Assembly: GCA_021781255.1 (NCBI GenBank) | Contig: JAJXXG010000771.1 | Location: 1-6,003 of the forward strand | DNA from: Acidobacteriota bacterium | Lineage (GTDB): Bacteria; Acidobacteriota; Terriglobia; Terriglobales; Acidobacteriaceae | Direction of reading: 5' to 3' | Length of the DNA stretch: 6,003 nucleotides | Part shown: positions 1-5,883 of the stretch, piece after piece | Position numbering within the stretch: position 1 is the stretch's first letter | How the letters are laid out: each line of letters opens with the position of its first letter | The notes under the pieces: generated by a model | The model's input: the letters and a program-made list of their open reading frames with translations, nothing else | Database searches by the model: none | Told to the model about the DNA's origin: nothing | Made by a program: the position numbers and the translations under genes

Positions 1-59
1 AACTCCTCAGCATAGAAGCGCCGCGCGGATTCGATTGAGGCGGTCTTCGGATGGTCCAT
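1..59 (-). CDS. N-terminal fragment of a leftward gene, unidentified
   Basis: Read on the minus strand, an ATG at 59-57 opens a frame that stays open to the window edge (about 19 complete codons, starting MDHPKTASIESARRFYAEE). An AAGG Shine-Dalgarno-like sequence lies 7 nt before the ATG, and a TATAAT box sits a little further upstream, so the start is well supported. The segment is too short to identify. The ARRFYAEEL stretch resembles, from memory only, the beginning of some protein-L-isoaspartate O-methyltransferase-like proteins. I treat that as a guess and give no symbol. The gene lies downstream of the nuclease on the same strand, but the 193 bp gap with its own promoter-like box suggests separate transcription. 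Confidence 0.5.
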   Translation of the reverse strand, partial: MDHPKTASIESARRFYAEE

Positions 60-78
60 GGCGCTGCCTTACGCAGGC

Positions 79-84
79 ATTATA
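79..84 (-). promoter_or_regulatory. Candidate sigma-70 -10 box for the leftward gene
   Basis: The minus strand reads TATAAT here, a perfect -10 consensus. It would place transcription start near position 72 and give a short leader of about a dozen bases containing the AAGG ribosome binding site before the ATG at 59. The region 16-18 bp upstream (about 101-108) has no good TTGACA match, so the promoter would have a weak -35. The call rests on the -10 match and its position. Confidence 0.42.
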
Positions 85-145
85 GGGCGCAAGGCGGAGG
101 CTCAGACATTTCTCTTTCAGATAAAGCCTTTGCCGGCGTTGTGCG

Positions 146-176
146 AAGTTGCGATTTCCTGAGGAGATCGCAACTT
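146..176. repeat. Near-perfect 31-bp inverted repeat (hairpin or operator)
   Basis: Left arm AAGTTGCGAT (146-155) is the exact reverse complement of right arm ATCGCAACTT (167-176). Inside, TCC (157-159) also pairs with GGA (163-165), leaving the loop TGA. The one non-Watson-Crick position is T156 against G166. That is a U-G wobble in a plus-strand transcript but a C-A mismatch in a minus-strand transcript, so a plus-strand RNA would form about 14 continuous pairs closed by a triloop. No T-tract follows on either strand, so it is not a classical intrinsic terminator. It lies in the 193-bp gap between the nuclease stop and the next leftward gene. It could be a palindromic protein-binding site, an RNA hairpin at the 3' end of the nuclease transcript, or a member of a dispersed repeat family. 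Confidence 0.8.
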
Positions 177-252
177 GATGGCATTGTCTCCGGAATACAG
201 CAGACGGAGAAATGCGTTCGGATGGCGAGCATTCCGGGAGTGTTCCGAGGCG

Positions 253-1302
253 TCAGTCATCGCGGTCTGCCGCTTCGGCGATCGGCGACGGAGTTCGACC
301 CGGCGCGACGATTCCGTACTTCAAATCGAGGAATTCCTGTAGCGCGGCGGGGAGAAACGCGGCGAGCTCCTGCCATGTGAGCACCTTCAAGCGCACGCGC
401 AGGTCTGCGCTCTTGACCGCGGCCATTACTTGAAACCACTCCTCGCGCAGGTCCGGACGCCGTTCGTCGTGCAGCACGCAAAAGCTGCAGCCCGCGGCAT
501 GTGCGGCCAGCACATTGCGGATGAGCTGATAGCTCGCGTAGCCGGGCTCTCCGGGCGGGCGAAAGCTGGCATCGACGGCGGAGAAGAGCGCGGGGTCGGC
601 GACGAAGCTTTCCAGTTCCTGCGAGACATTTTCAGGGAATTCGCTCGCGTGCATCCGGCGCCTGGTGGCGATTTCAACGCGTGGCAGCCGGTCGCGGTCG
701 AAGATTTCATCGAGGTCGCGATAGGACTCCACAATCGTAGCGGCGCGCGATTGAAAGCCCACTTCGGTCAGCTTTGCCTCGACCAGCAGCGGGCCGAGGC
801 GCATGTCGATTTCGGTACGGTCGAAGCGCCCGTTGGCAAGCGGCACACGCGCCTTCCAGCCAAAGAGGGGAATTGCTTCAGTATCCACGCCGAGCGCATT
901 GCGCACGGCAGCGGATTCCGCCACGCCGGGTGTGCAGAAGATATTCATCAGCAGGGCATCGGAGCTCATGCAGGAGTCGAGCTCACGCCAGCGGCGGGTG
1001 GGATCGAGTTGCGGTTTTGGCAGCGAACACGCAGCCTGCGCGTGGATTTTGTCGAAGCGCCGCATCCACTCAGGACGGGCGGCGATGGCAGAATAGGCTG
1101 CGTCGAAGAAGTTTCCGTGATGGCCGCTCTCCGACGGGGTCCCCGCAGACAGGTCTTCGTCAGCGGGGTGTTCAGGTTCATACACAATGACTGGCGCGCT
1201 TCCGTAGCTCTCGACATGTGCGCGCCCCCGCGCATAGCAGCGGTTGCGCAGCGTCAAGTCAGCTCGGAGATGAGTTGCATACCAGCCAGCATGCAGTGCC
1301 AT
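253..1302 (-). CDS. Predicted PD-(D/E)XK nuclease, PGN_0703-like putative restriction endonuclease
   Basis: The protein has 349 residues, no signal peptide and no membrane segment, so it is probably cytoplasmic. The strand-turn-strand segment TEIDMRLG (163-170) followed by LLVEAKLTE (172-180) fits a PD-(D/E)XK nuclease core: D166 and the E175-A-K177 triad would bind metal and cut DNA. SSDALLMNIF (113-122), upstream of the core, and SYQLIRNVLAAHA (257-269) followed by a predicted strand (FCVLHD, 274-279), downstream of it, match my memory of the PGN_0703 putative restriction endonuclease family. That family assignment is recall, not a search. No modification methylase or specificity subunit is visible next to it. 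It follows pncB on the same strand after 62 nt and is probably co-transcribed. ATG 1302 has no Shine-Dalgarno sequence and the frame stays open upstream, so the start is uncertain. The C-terminal tail after residue 332 is Pro/Ala-rich and probably disordered. Confidence 0.65.
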   Translation of the reverse strand: MALHAGWYATHLRADLTLRNRCYARGRAHVESYGSAPVIVYEPEHPADEDLSAGTPSESGHHGNFFDAAYSAIAARPEWMRRFDKIHAQAACSLPKPQLDPTRRWRELDSCMSSDALLMNIFCTPGVAESAAVRNALGVDTEAIPLFGWKARVPLANGRFDRTEIDMRLGPLLVEAKLTEVGFQSRAATIVESYRDLDEIFDRDRLPRVEIATRRRMHASEFPENVSQELESFVADPALFSAVDASFRPPGEPGYASYQLIRNVLAAHAAGCSFCVLHDERRPDLREEWFQVMAAVKSADLRVRLKVLTWQELAAFLPAALQEFLDLKYGIVAPGRTPSPIAEAADRDD

Positions 1303-1364
1303 ATCGAGAAGGCTACACTGGCCGGAGTGTTTGCGATGCGCCGGGGCACAGCTAAATCCATCTT

Positions 1365-2750
1365 TTATGTCAGAACAGGTACATCGGCCACGCCAGCCAC
1401 GCCGAAGATGCGACGGTAGCGCTCGGCTTCCTTGGCATCGCCCAAAGCTTTGGAGTAGTTGTCAGAGAGTTTGACCGCGGGCCTGCCCTCGACATCGCTA
1501 AGCTTGCAGACCACGCCGACGGGGTTAAAGCCGTCGTTGCCCTGCGGATTGCAGTTTCGGAAGTCGTTGGTAAGCAGTGTGCCCCAGCCGGCGCTAAAGC
1601 GAATGCGGCGCTCCGGAAGCCACCGGGAGGCGTCGTGAAAATCACTTGCCGAGCTGAAGCCATCGGGTGTGGCGCCGTTGCGTAGTGCGCCTGCGAAGTA
1701 TGCGTGAAGGCCGAGAATCTGCTCCACATCGAGTGCGTCGGAAGCGATCAGCCGCTTCTGGCGCGGATCGCAGCCGTGCCGCTCCAGCCAGGCGATGTAT
1801 TCGTCGCCCGCCACATACGCGTCTTTGCTGTCGATGCGCTGTCCGGTCCAGTTGGCCACCCAGGCGGGCGCGTCGCGCAGGAATTGCGTAGTGCCGAAGG
1901 TATCGGGAAGCAGAATAAGCAGTTCACCCTGATAACTTTGCTGCCATAACTCAAGCAGCCGGTACTGCGCGCTGCGCAACTCCTCTTCGTCGCGGGCAAG
2001 CGCCGCCATTGCCATGGGCAATTCGTGGCCGTTGGTGCCGATGGCTTCAAGGTCGTGCTTGTAGGCAAGGTAAGCGTTGGAGGTGCCGGAAAAGCTCTCG
2101 CCGAGCGTGTCGTGCATGGCAGTAACGACGTATTCATGCCACAAAAAGCTATGCCTGCGGCGCGTGCCGAAGTCGCTGACGCTGAGATCGGGAACGCCGC
2201 GCAGCCGCTCCATCTTTTCCCACAACCGGGTCTTGGCGCGGGCGTAAAGGATGTCGAGTTCCAGCTCGCTCAACTGTTTCAGCGCGGCGCGCGTCTTCAA
2301 TTCGCCAATCTGCGATAACGCGTATATCTCCCACATCGAGGTTCCCGACCAGAGGCCCTCGAAGCGGAGAAGCAATTGTCCATCTGCGACCGTCAATTCA
2401 TAATCGGAAAGACGGAAGTCGCGTTCAAGCCAATCGAGAAACGCCGCCTCGAAGATGCCGCGGCGCCCGTAAAACGAGTTGCCAGCCAGCCAAACCAGTT
2501 CTGATTTGCGGAAGCAGAGGCGGCGCGTGGCTTCGAGTTGCTCGCGGAGCTGTGGGACACTGACGATTTCGCCAAGGCGCACCGAGGACGTGCGATTGAT
2601 GAGAGTAAACGTGGCATGCGTTTTGGGGAAATGCTTCCAGATGAACTGGAGCATGAGAAGTTTGTAGAAATCGGTGTCGAGCAGGGAGCGTGTGATGGGG
2701 TCCAACTCCCAGTTGTGATCGTGCGCGCGCCTGGCGAAATCAATAATCAC
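1365..2750 (-). CDS. pncB: Nicotinate phosphoribosyltransferase
   Basis: This cytoplasmic enzyme joins nicotinate to PRPP, with ATP hydrolysis, to form nicotinate mononucleotide in the Preiss-Handler NAD salvage pathway (EC 6.3.4.21). Counting from GTG 2750 (461 residues), hallmarks of the E. coli PncB-type enzyme appear in order: SLLDTDFYKL (22-31), FGTRRRHS (194-201), TSNAYLA (223-229), GTNGHELPMA (238-247, with H242 at the position of the phosphorylated histidine), LPDTFGTTQFL (281-291), KRLIASDAL (332-340), the phosphate-binding-type SAGWGTLLTND (386-396), and KLSDNYSKALGD (427-438). E. coli PncB is about 400 residues, so this one is somewhat longer. GTG 2750 is the only start codon near the conserved N-terminus and has a weak AGAG 6 nt upstream. 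The frame stays open further upstream only because it runs antisense to the homocysteine methyltransferase gene. It is divergent from that gene and probably heads a transcript including the nuclease. Confidence 0.93.
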   Translation of the reverse strand: MIIDFARRAHDHNWELDPITRSLLDTDFYKLLMLQFIWKHFPKTHATFTLINRTSSVRLGEIVSVPQLREQLEATRRLCFRKSELVWLAGNSFYGRRGIFEAAFLDWLERDFRLSDYELTVADGQLLLRFEGLWSGTSMWEIYALSQIGELKTRAALKQLSELELDILYARAKTRLWEKMERLRGVPDLSVSDFGTRRRHSFLWHEYVVTAMHDTLGESFSGTSNAYLAYKHDLEAIGTNGHELPMAMAALARDEEELRSAQYRLLELWQQSYQGELLILLPDTFGTTQFLRDAPAWVANWTGQRIDSKDAYVAGDEYIAWLERHGCDPRQKRLIASDALDVEQILGLHAYFAGALRNGATPDGFSSASDFHDASRWLPERRIRFSAGWGTLLTNDFRNCNPQGNDGFNPVGVVCKLSDVEGRPAVKLSDNYSKALGDAKEAERYRRIFGVAGVADVPVLT

Positions 2751-2822
2751 AATGAACTCTACTTTAATTGAGATGCGCGCCTGGGAGGAAGTTTGCGGCG
2801 TGTACGCTGGTGCGGTGCTGGA

Positions 2823-2828
2823 AGTATA
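2823..2828 (-). promoter_or_regulatory. Candidate -10 box for pncB
   Basis: The minus strand reads TATACT, five of six matches to the -10 consensus, 72 bp upstream of the pncB GTG. It would give a leader of roughly 65 nt. No convincing -35 hexamer is present 16-18 bp upstream. The plus-strand reading of the same spot (TATAGG) is a poorer match for the divergent methyltransferase gene, whose promoter I cannot place. The whole divergent intergenic region is only 115 bp (2751-2865), so both promoters must be packed here. Confidence 0.27.
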
Positions 2829-2865
2829 GGGCGGGGACCGAGAGCGCCTCACCAGGTGCGATGAT

Positions 2866-3774
2866 ATGGATAGTCGTGTATCCGGGGAAGCGGGTGATTG
2901 CATGAGCCCAATGGGCGAATGGCTGAAGAACGGTGTAGTGATCAGCGATGGAGCGTGGGGCACGGAATTGCAGGCGCGCGGGCTGCCCGTAGGAACCATT
3001 CCCGACACGTGGAACCTGACGCATCCCGAACAAGTGAAATCGGTGGCGCGCGCGTATGTTGAGGCGGGCAGCCAGGTGATCCTGACAAACACCTTTCGTG
3101 CGAATTCGATTGCGATGCAAGACTGCTCCGAGGCGGATCTTGACGCGATCAATCGCGCAGGCGTGGCTCTGTCGAAACAAGCCGCGGGCGGGCAGGCGCT
3201 GGTGTTTGCGTCGATTGGTCCCACAGGCAAGATACTGCTTTCACGCCAGGTGAGCGCCGACCAGGTTTCGGCGGCGTTTGCGGCGCAGGCCCGGTCACTG
3301 GCCGCCGCCGGCGCGGACGCGCTGCTGATTGAGACGATGAGCGAGATTGAAGAGGCGCGGTTGGCCGTCGAAGCTGCGAAAGCGACTGGACTGCCGGTGA
3401 TTGCATCGTTCGCATTCGACTCCGGCAAAGACAAGGATCGCACCATGATGGGCGCGACGCCAGAGTCTGTGGCAGGGGCGATGGTAAGTGCGGGCGCGGA
3501 TGGAGTGGGCGCGAATTGCGGCGTGGGTGTGGAGTTTGCCGCGGCGATTTGCCGGCGCCTGCACGCGGCCTGCGCGCTGCCGGTCTGGATCAAGCCCAAC
3601 GCGGGCCTGCCTGTTGTGGACGGGGCAGCCGTTCACTATGCTACAACGGCCGAGTATTTCGCCTCGCACTACGCGGCTCTGCGCGAAGCGGGAGCCTCGT
3701 TTGTGGGCGGATGCTGTGGCTCGACGCCGGAGTTCGTGCGTGCTCTTGTGGCAGCACGATGCGCCGCTGCGTAA
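2866..3774 (+). CDS. Homocysteine S-methyltransferase domain protein (stand-alone)
   Basis: The protein should transfer a methyl group to homocysteine to make methionine in the cytoplasm. It is a single Zn-dependent homocysteine-binding barrel of 302 residues. Visible motifs are DGAWGTEL (28-35), TNTFRAN (74-80), SIGPTG (116-121), IET (155-157), GANCGVG (216-222), KPNAGLP (243-249) and GGCCGSTP (281-288). C218, C283 and C284 are the expected zinc and homocysteine ligands. TNTF and KPNAGLP look more like the MetH N-terminal or betaine-type domain than E. coli MmuM, so the methyl donor (S-methylmethionine, betaine, or a corrinoid or folate partner encoded elsewhere) is unclear and I give no symbol. 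No cobalamin- or folate-binding domain follows. ATG 2866 has AGGTG 7 nt upstream. ATG 2902 has GGTGAT just before it, which also matches the extended anti-Shine-Dalgarno complement, and removes 12 residues that look unconserved; it may be the true start. Confidence 0.9.
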   Translation: MDSRVSGEAGDCMSPMGEWLKNGVVISDGAWGTELQARGLPVGTIPDTWNLTHPEQVKSVARAYVEAGSQVILTNTFRANSIAMQDCSEADLDAINRAGVALSKQAAGGQALVFASIGPTGKILLSRQVSADQVSAAFAAQARSLAAAGADALLIETMSEIEEARLAVEAAKATGLPVIASFAFDSGKDKDRTMMGATPESVAGAMVSAGADGVGANCGVGVEFAAAICRRLHAACALPVWIKPNAGLPVVDGAAVHYATTAEYFASHYAALREAGASFVGGCCGSTPEFVRALVAARCAAA

Positions 3775-3799
3775 CCCGGCCTTGCGCCTTGATTCCGGC

Positions 3800-4750
3800 T
3801 CAGTCCGTTCGTTCGATGGCAGCGGCGATGGCATCGCGCACAGCATCCGGCAGGGCGGGCATGGCTCCGGATTGCGAGGCCATCCAGCCGCCCCAGCGAT
3901 TACCGGCCTCGTTCAGTGTGGCTAAATCGGCGCCGCGCAGCATGTAGTGTGCGATGGCTGCTGTAAATGCATCGCCAGCGCCGATTCCGTCGGCCAATTT
4001 GACAGGAAATCCGGGGTGCTCGTCCCACTGGTCACGATTGACGAGCAAGCTGCCGCGACTGCCTCGAGTGATCGCCACCAATTGCAGGGCGGGAAACATT
4101 TGGAGGAGGCGCTCGGCGGCCTGGCGCAGTGGTACCGAGGTCAGGCCTGGTCCATCGCCTGCGGATGCCACTCTATTTAGATCCAACAATTCCAGCACGA
4201 GCGGCATCTCGGCTTCGTTCATCTTCACGACTGTGGCCAGCTCCAAAGACTCCTCGATCACTTCGGCAGAGTAGAACGGCGCACGCAGGTTGACATCGAA
4301 GATGCGAATGCAGGATGCAGTGCTTTGCGCAGCCAATTCCTGGATGGTCTGCCGCGACTCAGGGCTGCGCTGCGCTAAAGATCCAAAGCAGAGAGCGTCT
4401 GCGCGCGCGACAAGCCGGACCCACTCATCGGAAAGCTTCAGAAAATCCCACGCTGCCGGCTGGTGAATCGTGTAATGCGGCTCGCCATCGACAAAACTGA
4501 CGGTGACGCGGCCTGTCTCGTACGCCGCATCCACTTCGAGAAAACCGATTTCTACGGGCATCGGATCGAGGCGATCAATGGCCTGACGGCCCAGCTCGTC
4601 GCGGCCGATGCGGCTGAGAATGGCCGCTCGATTGCCAAGGCGGCCCGCCATGACGGCAAAGTTGGCCGGCGCGCCTCCCAGCCTCATCCCGTTCGGCAGG
4701 ACATCCCAAAGCAGTTCGCCGATTCCGAGGATCAGATGCGGTTCGCTCAT
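3800..4750 (-). CDS. PfkB-family carbohydrate kinase, probably fructokinase-like
   Basis: A cytoplasmic ribokinase-fold enzyme that phosphorylates a sugar with ATP. The 316-residue length is normal for the family. GIGELLWDVLP (9-19) and GGAPANF (25-31) form the N-terminal substrate-binding signature. DVNLRAPFY (152-160) and VKMNEAE (175-181) are typical internal strands. TRGSRGS (228-234) precedes DGIGAGDAFTAA (254-265), the second PfkB signature with anion-hole GAG and catalytic base D260, and ASQSGA (291-296) is the usual C-terminal ATP-site element. The N-terminal region and DVNLR resemble fructokinases, but the substrate cannot be fixed from sequence. ATG 4750 has GGAGG 11 nt upstream, good though slightly distant. 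The gene follows the methyltransferase on the same strand (97 bp gap) and converges on the homocysteine methyltransferase gene, leaving 25 bp with no visible terminator hairpin. Confidence 0.92.
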   Translation of the reverse strand: MSEPHLILGIGELLWDVLPNGMRLGGAPANFAVMAGRLGNRAAILSRIGRDELGRQAIDRLDPMPVEIGFLEVDAAYETGRVTVSFVDGEPHYTIHQPAAWDFLKLSDEWVRLVARADALCFGSLAQRSPESRQTIQELAAQSTASCIRIFDVNLRAPFYSAEVIEESLELATVVKMNEAEMPLVLELLDLNRVASAGDGPGLTSVPLRQAAERLLQMFPALQLVAITRGSRGSLLVNRDQWDEHPGFPVKLADGIGAGDAFTAAIAHYMLRGADLATLNEAGNRWGGWMASQSGAMPALPDAVRDAIAAAIERTD

Positions 4751-4759
4751 AGGAAGACT

Positions 4760-4806
4760 AGCCTCCAGCTATCAGCTTGTTTATGCCATAGCCGGCAACA
4801 GAGGCT
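4760..4806 (-). promoter_or_regulatory. Possible leader fold covering the kinase ribosome binding site
   Basis: AGCCTC (4760-4765) and GAGGCT (4801-4806) are exact reverse complements flanking 35 bases. In the minus-strand transcript the 3' arm (GAGGCT) overlaps the GGAGG Shine-Dalgarno of the kinase, so pairing would mask it. A small AGCT-gat-AGCT hairpin lies in the loop. Six pairs across a 35-nt loop can occur by chance, so this is only a candidate. Confidence 0.22.
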
Positions 4807-4847
4807 GAAACGATGATTCGGAAAAGCGTGGGGCTGATTGCTAAAAA

Positions 4848-5642
4848 CTAAAAGCTGTTCTTCCCCACCCAACGATAGATTGAGCAATCCTCCCAGCCCG
4901 TGGCCGCGTACTCGGTGCCCGGCTGCTGCTTGAGAATTGTGCGGTCGGCCACAGTATCGGCTTGGGAGCGCCGGACCTGACCGTGAAAGAGCCGTGTAAA
5001 TCCCGGCGCGCGCTCCAATACGCTCTCCTGCTCGTTGTTTACGTACAGAATATCCAGTTGCCCAGCGCGTTCGGCAAGAACGCGGCTCCAGTTGCGGAGC
5101 AGACGGCGCAGCACGGGCGCGCCGAACGGGTTGAAGAGAAAGGCCACGCACGGCCCGGGAGGGAGCGGAAACTCTGCAGCATCGCAGCAGTGCATGCGCA
5201 TAGGGGCGATCGGGCGTCCCGCGGCGCGCCACAACGCCAGATTCCTGCGGCCGATGCGCGCCAGCGTGGGGTGCAACTCAACCCCGGCCACAACGCGAAA
5301 AGGGTAGTCCGAGGCCAGCAGCATGGCTCGCCCCATGCCTGCGCCTACGTCGATGAAGGTGTACGCGTCAATAGGCGCTAACGGTGGCGCTGCAGGCCGG
5401 CATCGCCGCCAGCGCGCAATCATGCCATGAAACACCGAAGGCGCAACCGCATAATAGGCCGTGAAGTGCCGGTCGTGCCGGTGCCCAAAGCCGAGATGCC
5501 TTCCCGCCACCAGTCCGCTGGTCCGCACCCCGAACTCCAGGTCAAAGGGATGGTGAATGAGGCCATTTTTGACCGCCAGACCTGGCAAAAGACGTGGCTT
5601 TCCTTTGCTCCCCTTGGCCTTGCCTGGCGCGCCGACGCTCAC
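4848..5642 (-). CDS. Class I SAM-dependent methyltransferase-like protein, substrate unknown
   Basis: The 264-residue protein has a Rossmann methyltransferase core: motif I FIDVGAGMGR (96-105) for SAM binding, followed by VVAGVEL (117-123) with E122 placed to contact the ribose. CCDAAEFPLP (152-161) supplies the adenine-contacting acid D154, and VAFLFNPFG (166-174) is the motif IV strand. The preceding segment HPFDLEFGVRTSG (31-43) and FTAYYAVAPSVF (60-71) looks like a family-specific cap. No signal peptide or membrane segment is seen. The first 20 or so residues are rich in Lys and Gly (GKAKGSKGKPR) and look poorly conserved. The GTG start at 5642 has no clear Shine-Dalgarno. A TTG at residue 19, preceded by AAAGGAAAG, is an alternative, and an in-frame TAA 36 nt upstream of the GTG limits extension. 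The target molecule cannot be told. It lies upstream of the kinase on the same strand and may be co-transcribed. Confidence 0.82.
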   Translation of the reverse strand: MSVGAPGKAKGSKGKPRLLPGLAVKNGLIHHPFDLEFGVRTSGLVAGRHLGFGHRHDRHFTAYYAVAPSVFHGMIARWRRCRPAAPPLAPIDAYTFIDVGAGMGRAMLLASDYPFRVVAGVELHPTLARIGRRNLALWRAAGRPIAPMRMHCCDAAEFPLPPGPCVAFLFNPFGAPVLRRLLRNWSRVLAERAGQLDILYVNNEQESVLERAPGFTRLFHGQVRRSQADTVADRTILKQQPGTEYAATGWEDCSIYRWVGKNSF

Positions 5643-5694
5643 GCTTGAACGTTAACACAACGCGATGCGCCTGCAACGATATGGACCTCACAGT

Positions 5695-5862
5695 TCAGCC
5701 AGGTTTCTTCTTGACGGCGACGCAGCACTTGTGCAAGACTTCGTTCGCGCATTCTGCACACGCGTTCTCGACTCTTCCATCAGGCCCCGTGAGCTTTTGC
5801 GCCGCACTGCGGCACAGAGCGATGCGAGGACAGCGGTGCGGCCCGCGCAGGTCCCAATCTTT
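5695..5862 (-). other. Doubtful Cys-rich open frame in the aquaporin upstream region
   Basis: On the minus strand a 55-codon frame is open from just after a TGA (5863-5865) to a TGA at 5695-5697. Its translation has six cysteines, including CPRIALC (frame residues 11-17), CAEC (35-38) and CC (46-47), and a basic end VKKKPG, a spacing that could suit a small zinc-binding domain. G or C occupies about 69% of third codon positions. Against it: the only ATG, GTG or TTG is one late TTG, so a start would have to be CTG or lie in lost sequence, and there is no ribosome binding site. It could be a gene remnant, a non-coding upstream region, or chance in G+C-rich DNA. Confidence 0.15.
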
Positions 5863-5873
5863 TCAAGTCAGCA

Positions 5874-5879
5874 AGGAGG
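5874..5879 (+). promoter_or_regulatory. Strong Shine-Dalgarno for the aquaporin gene
   Basis: AGGAGG, inside AAGGAGGATCC, ends 4 nt before ATG 5884. This is the strongest ribosome binding site in the window and fixes the aquaporin start. A TTGACG at 5711-5716 could be a -35 element, but the matching -10 region is poor, so I do not assign a promoter. Confidence 0.85.
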
Positions 5880-5883
5880 ATCC

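Noticed and set aside
146..176. The palindrome as a rho-independent terminator of the nuclease gene
   Set aside because: No run of T follows the stem on the minus strand, and the stem carries a C-A mismatch in that transcript.
430..1419. Long plus-strand open frame (329 codons) opposite the nuclease
   Set aside because: It is antisense to a frame with nuclease motifs, and its translation shows no recognisable domain. Long antisense frames are common in G+C-rich DNA.
2751..3599. Upstream continuation of the pncB frame on the minus strand, nominally giving a 744-residue protein
   Set aside because: The extension is antisense to the well-supported homocysteine methyltransferase gene, is Ser/Ala/Pro-rich low-complexity sequence, and has no homology-like motif. 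PncB homology starts just after GTG 2750.
3775..3799. Bidirectional terminator between the convergent methyltransferase and kinase genes
   Set aside because: Only direct copies of CCGGC are seen; there is no inverted repeat long enough for a hairpin and no T-tract.
3295..3846. Minus-strand 183-codon frame over the homocysteine methyltransferase gene
   Set aside because: Shadow of the coding strand, Arg-rich translation, no motif or ribosome binding site.
4747..5232. Minus-strand 161-codon frame overlapping the methyltransferase
   Set aside because: Out-of-frame shadow of the methyltransferase, Arg/Ser-rich with no domain.
5711..5739. Sigma-70 promoter for the aquaporin using TTGACG
   Set aside because: The hexamers 17-18 bp downstream (CAAGAC, AAGACT) match TATAAT at no more than three positions.
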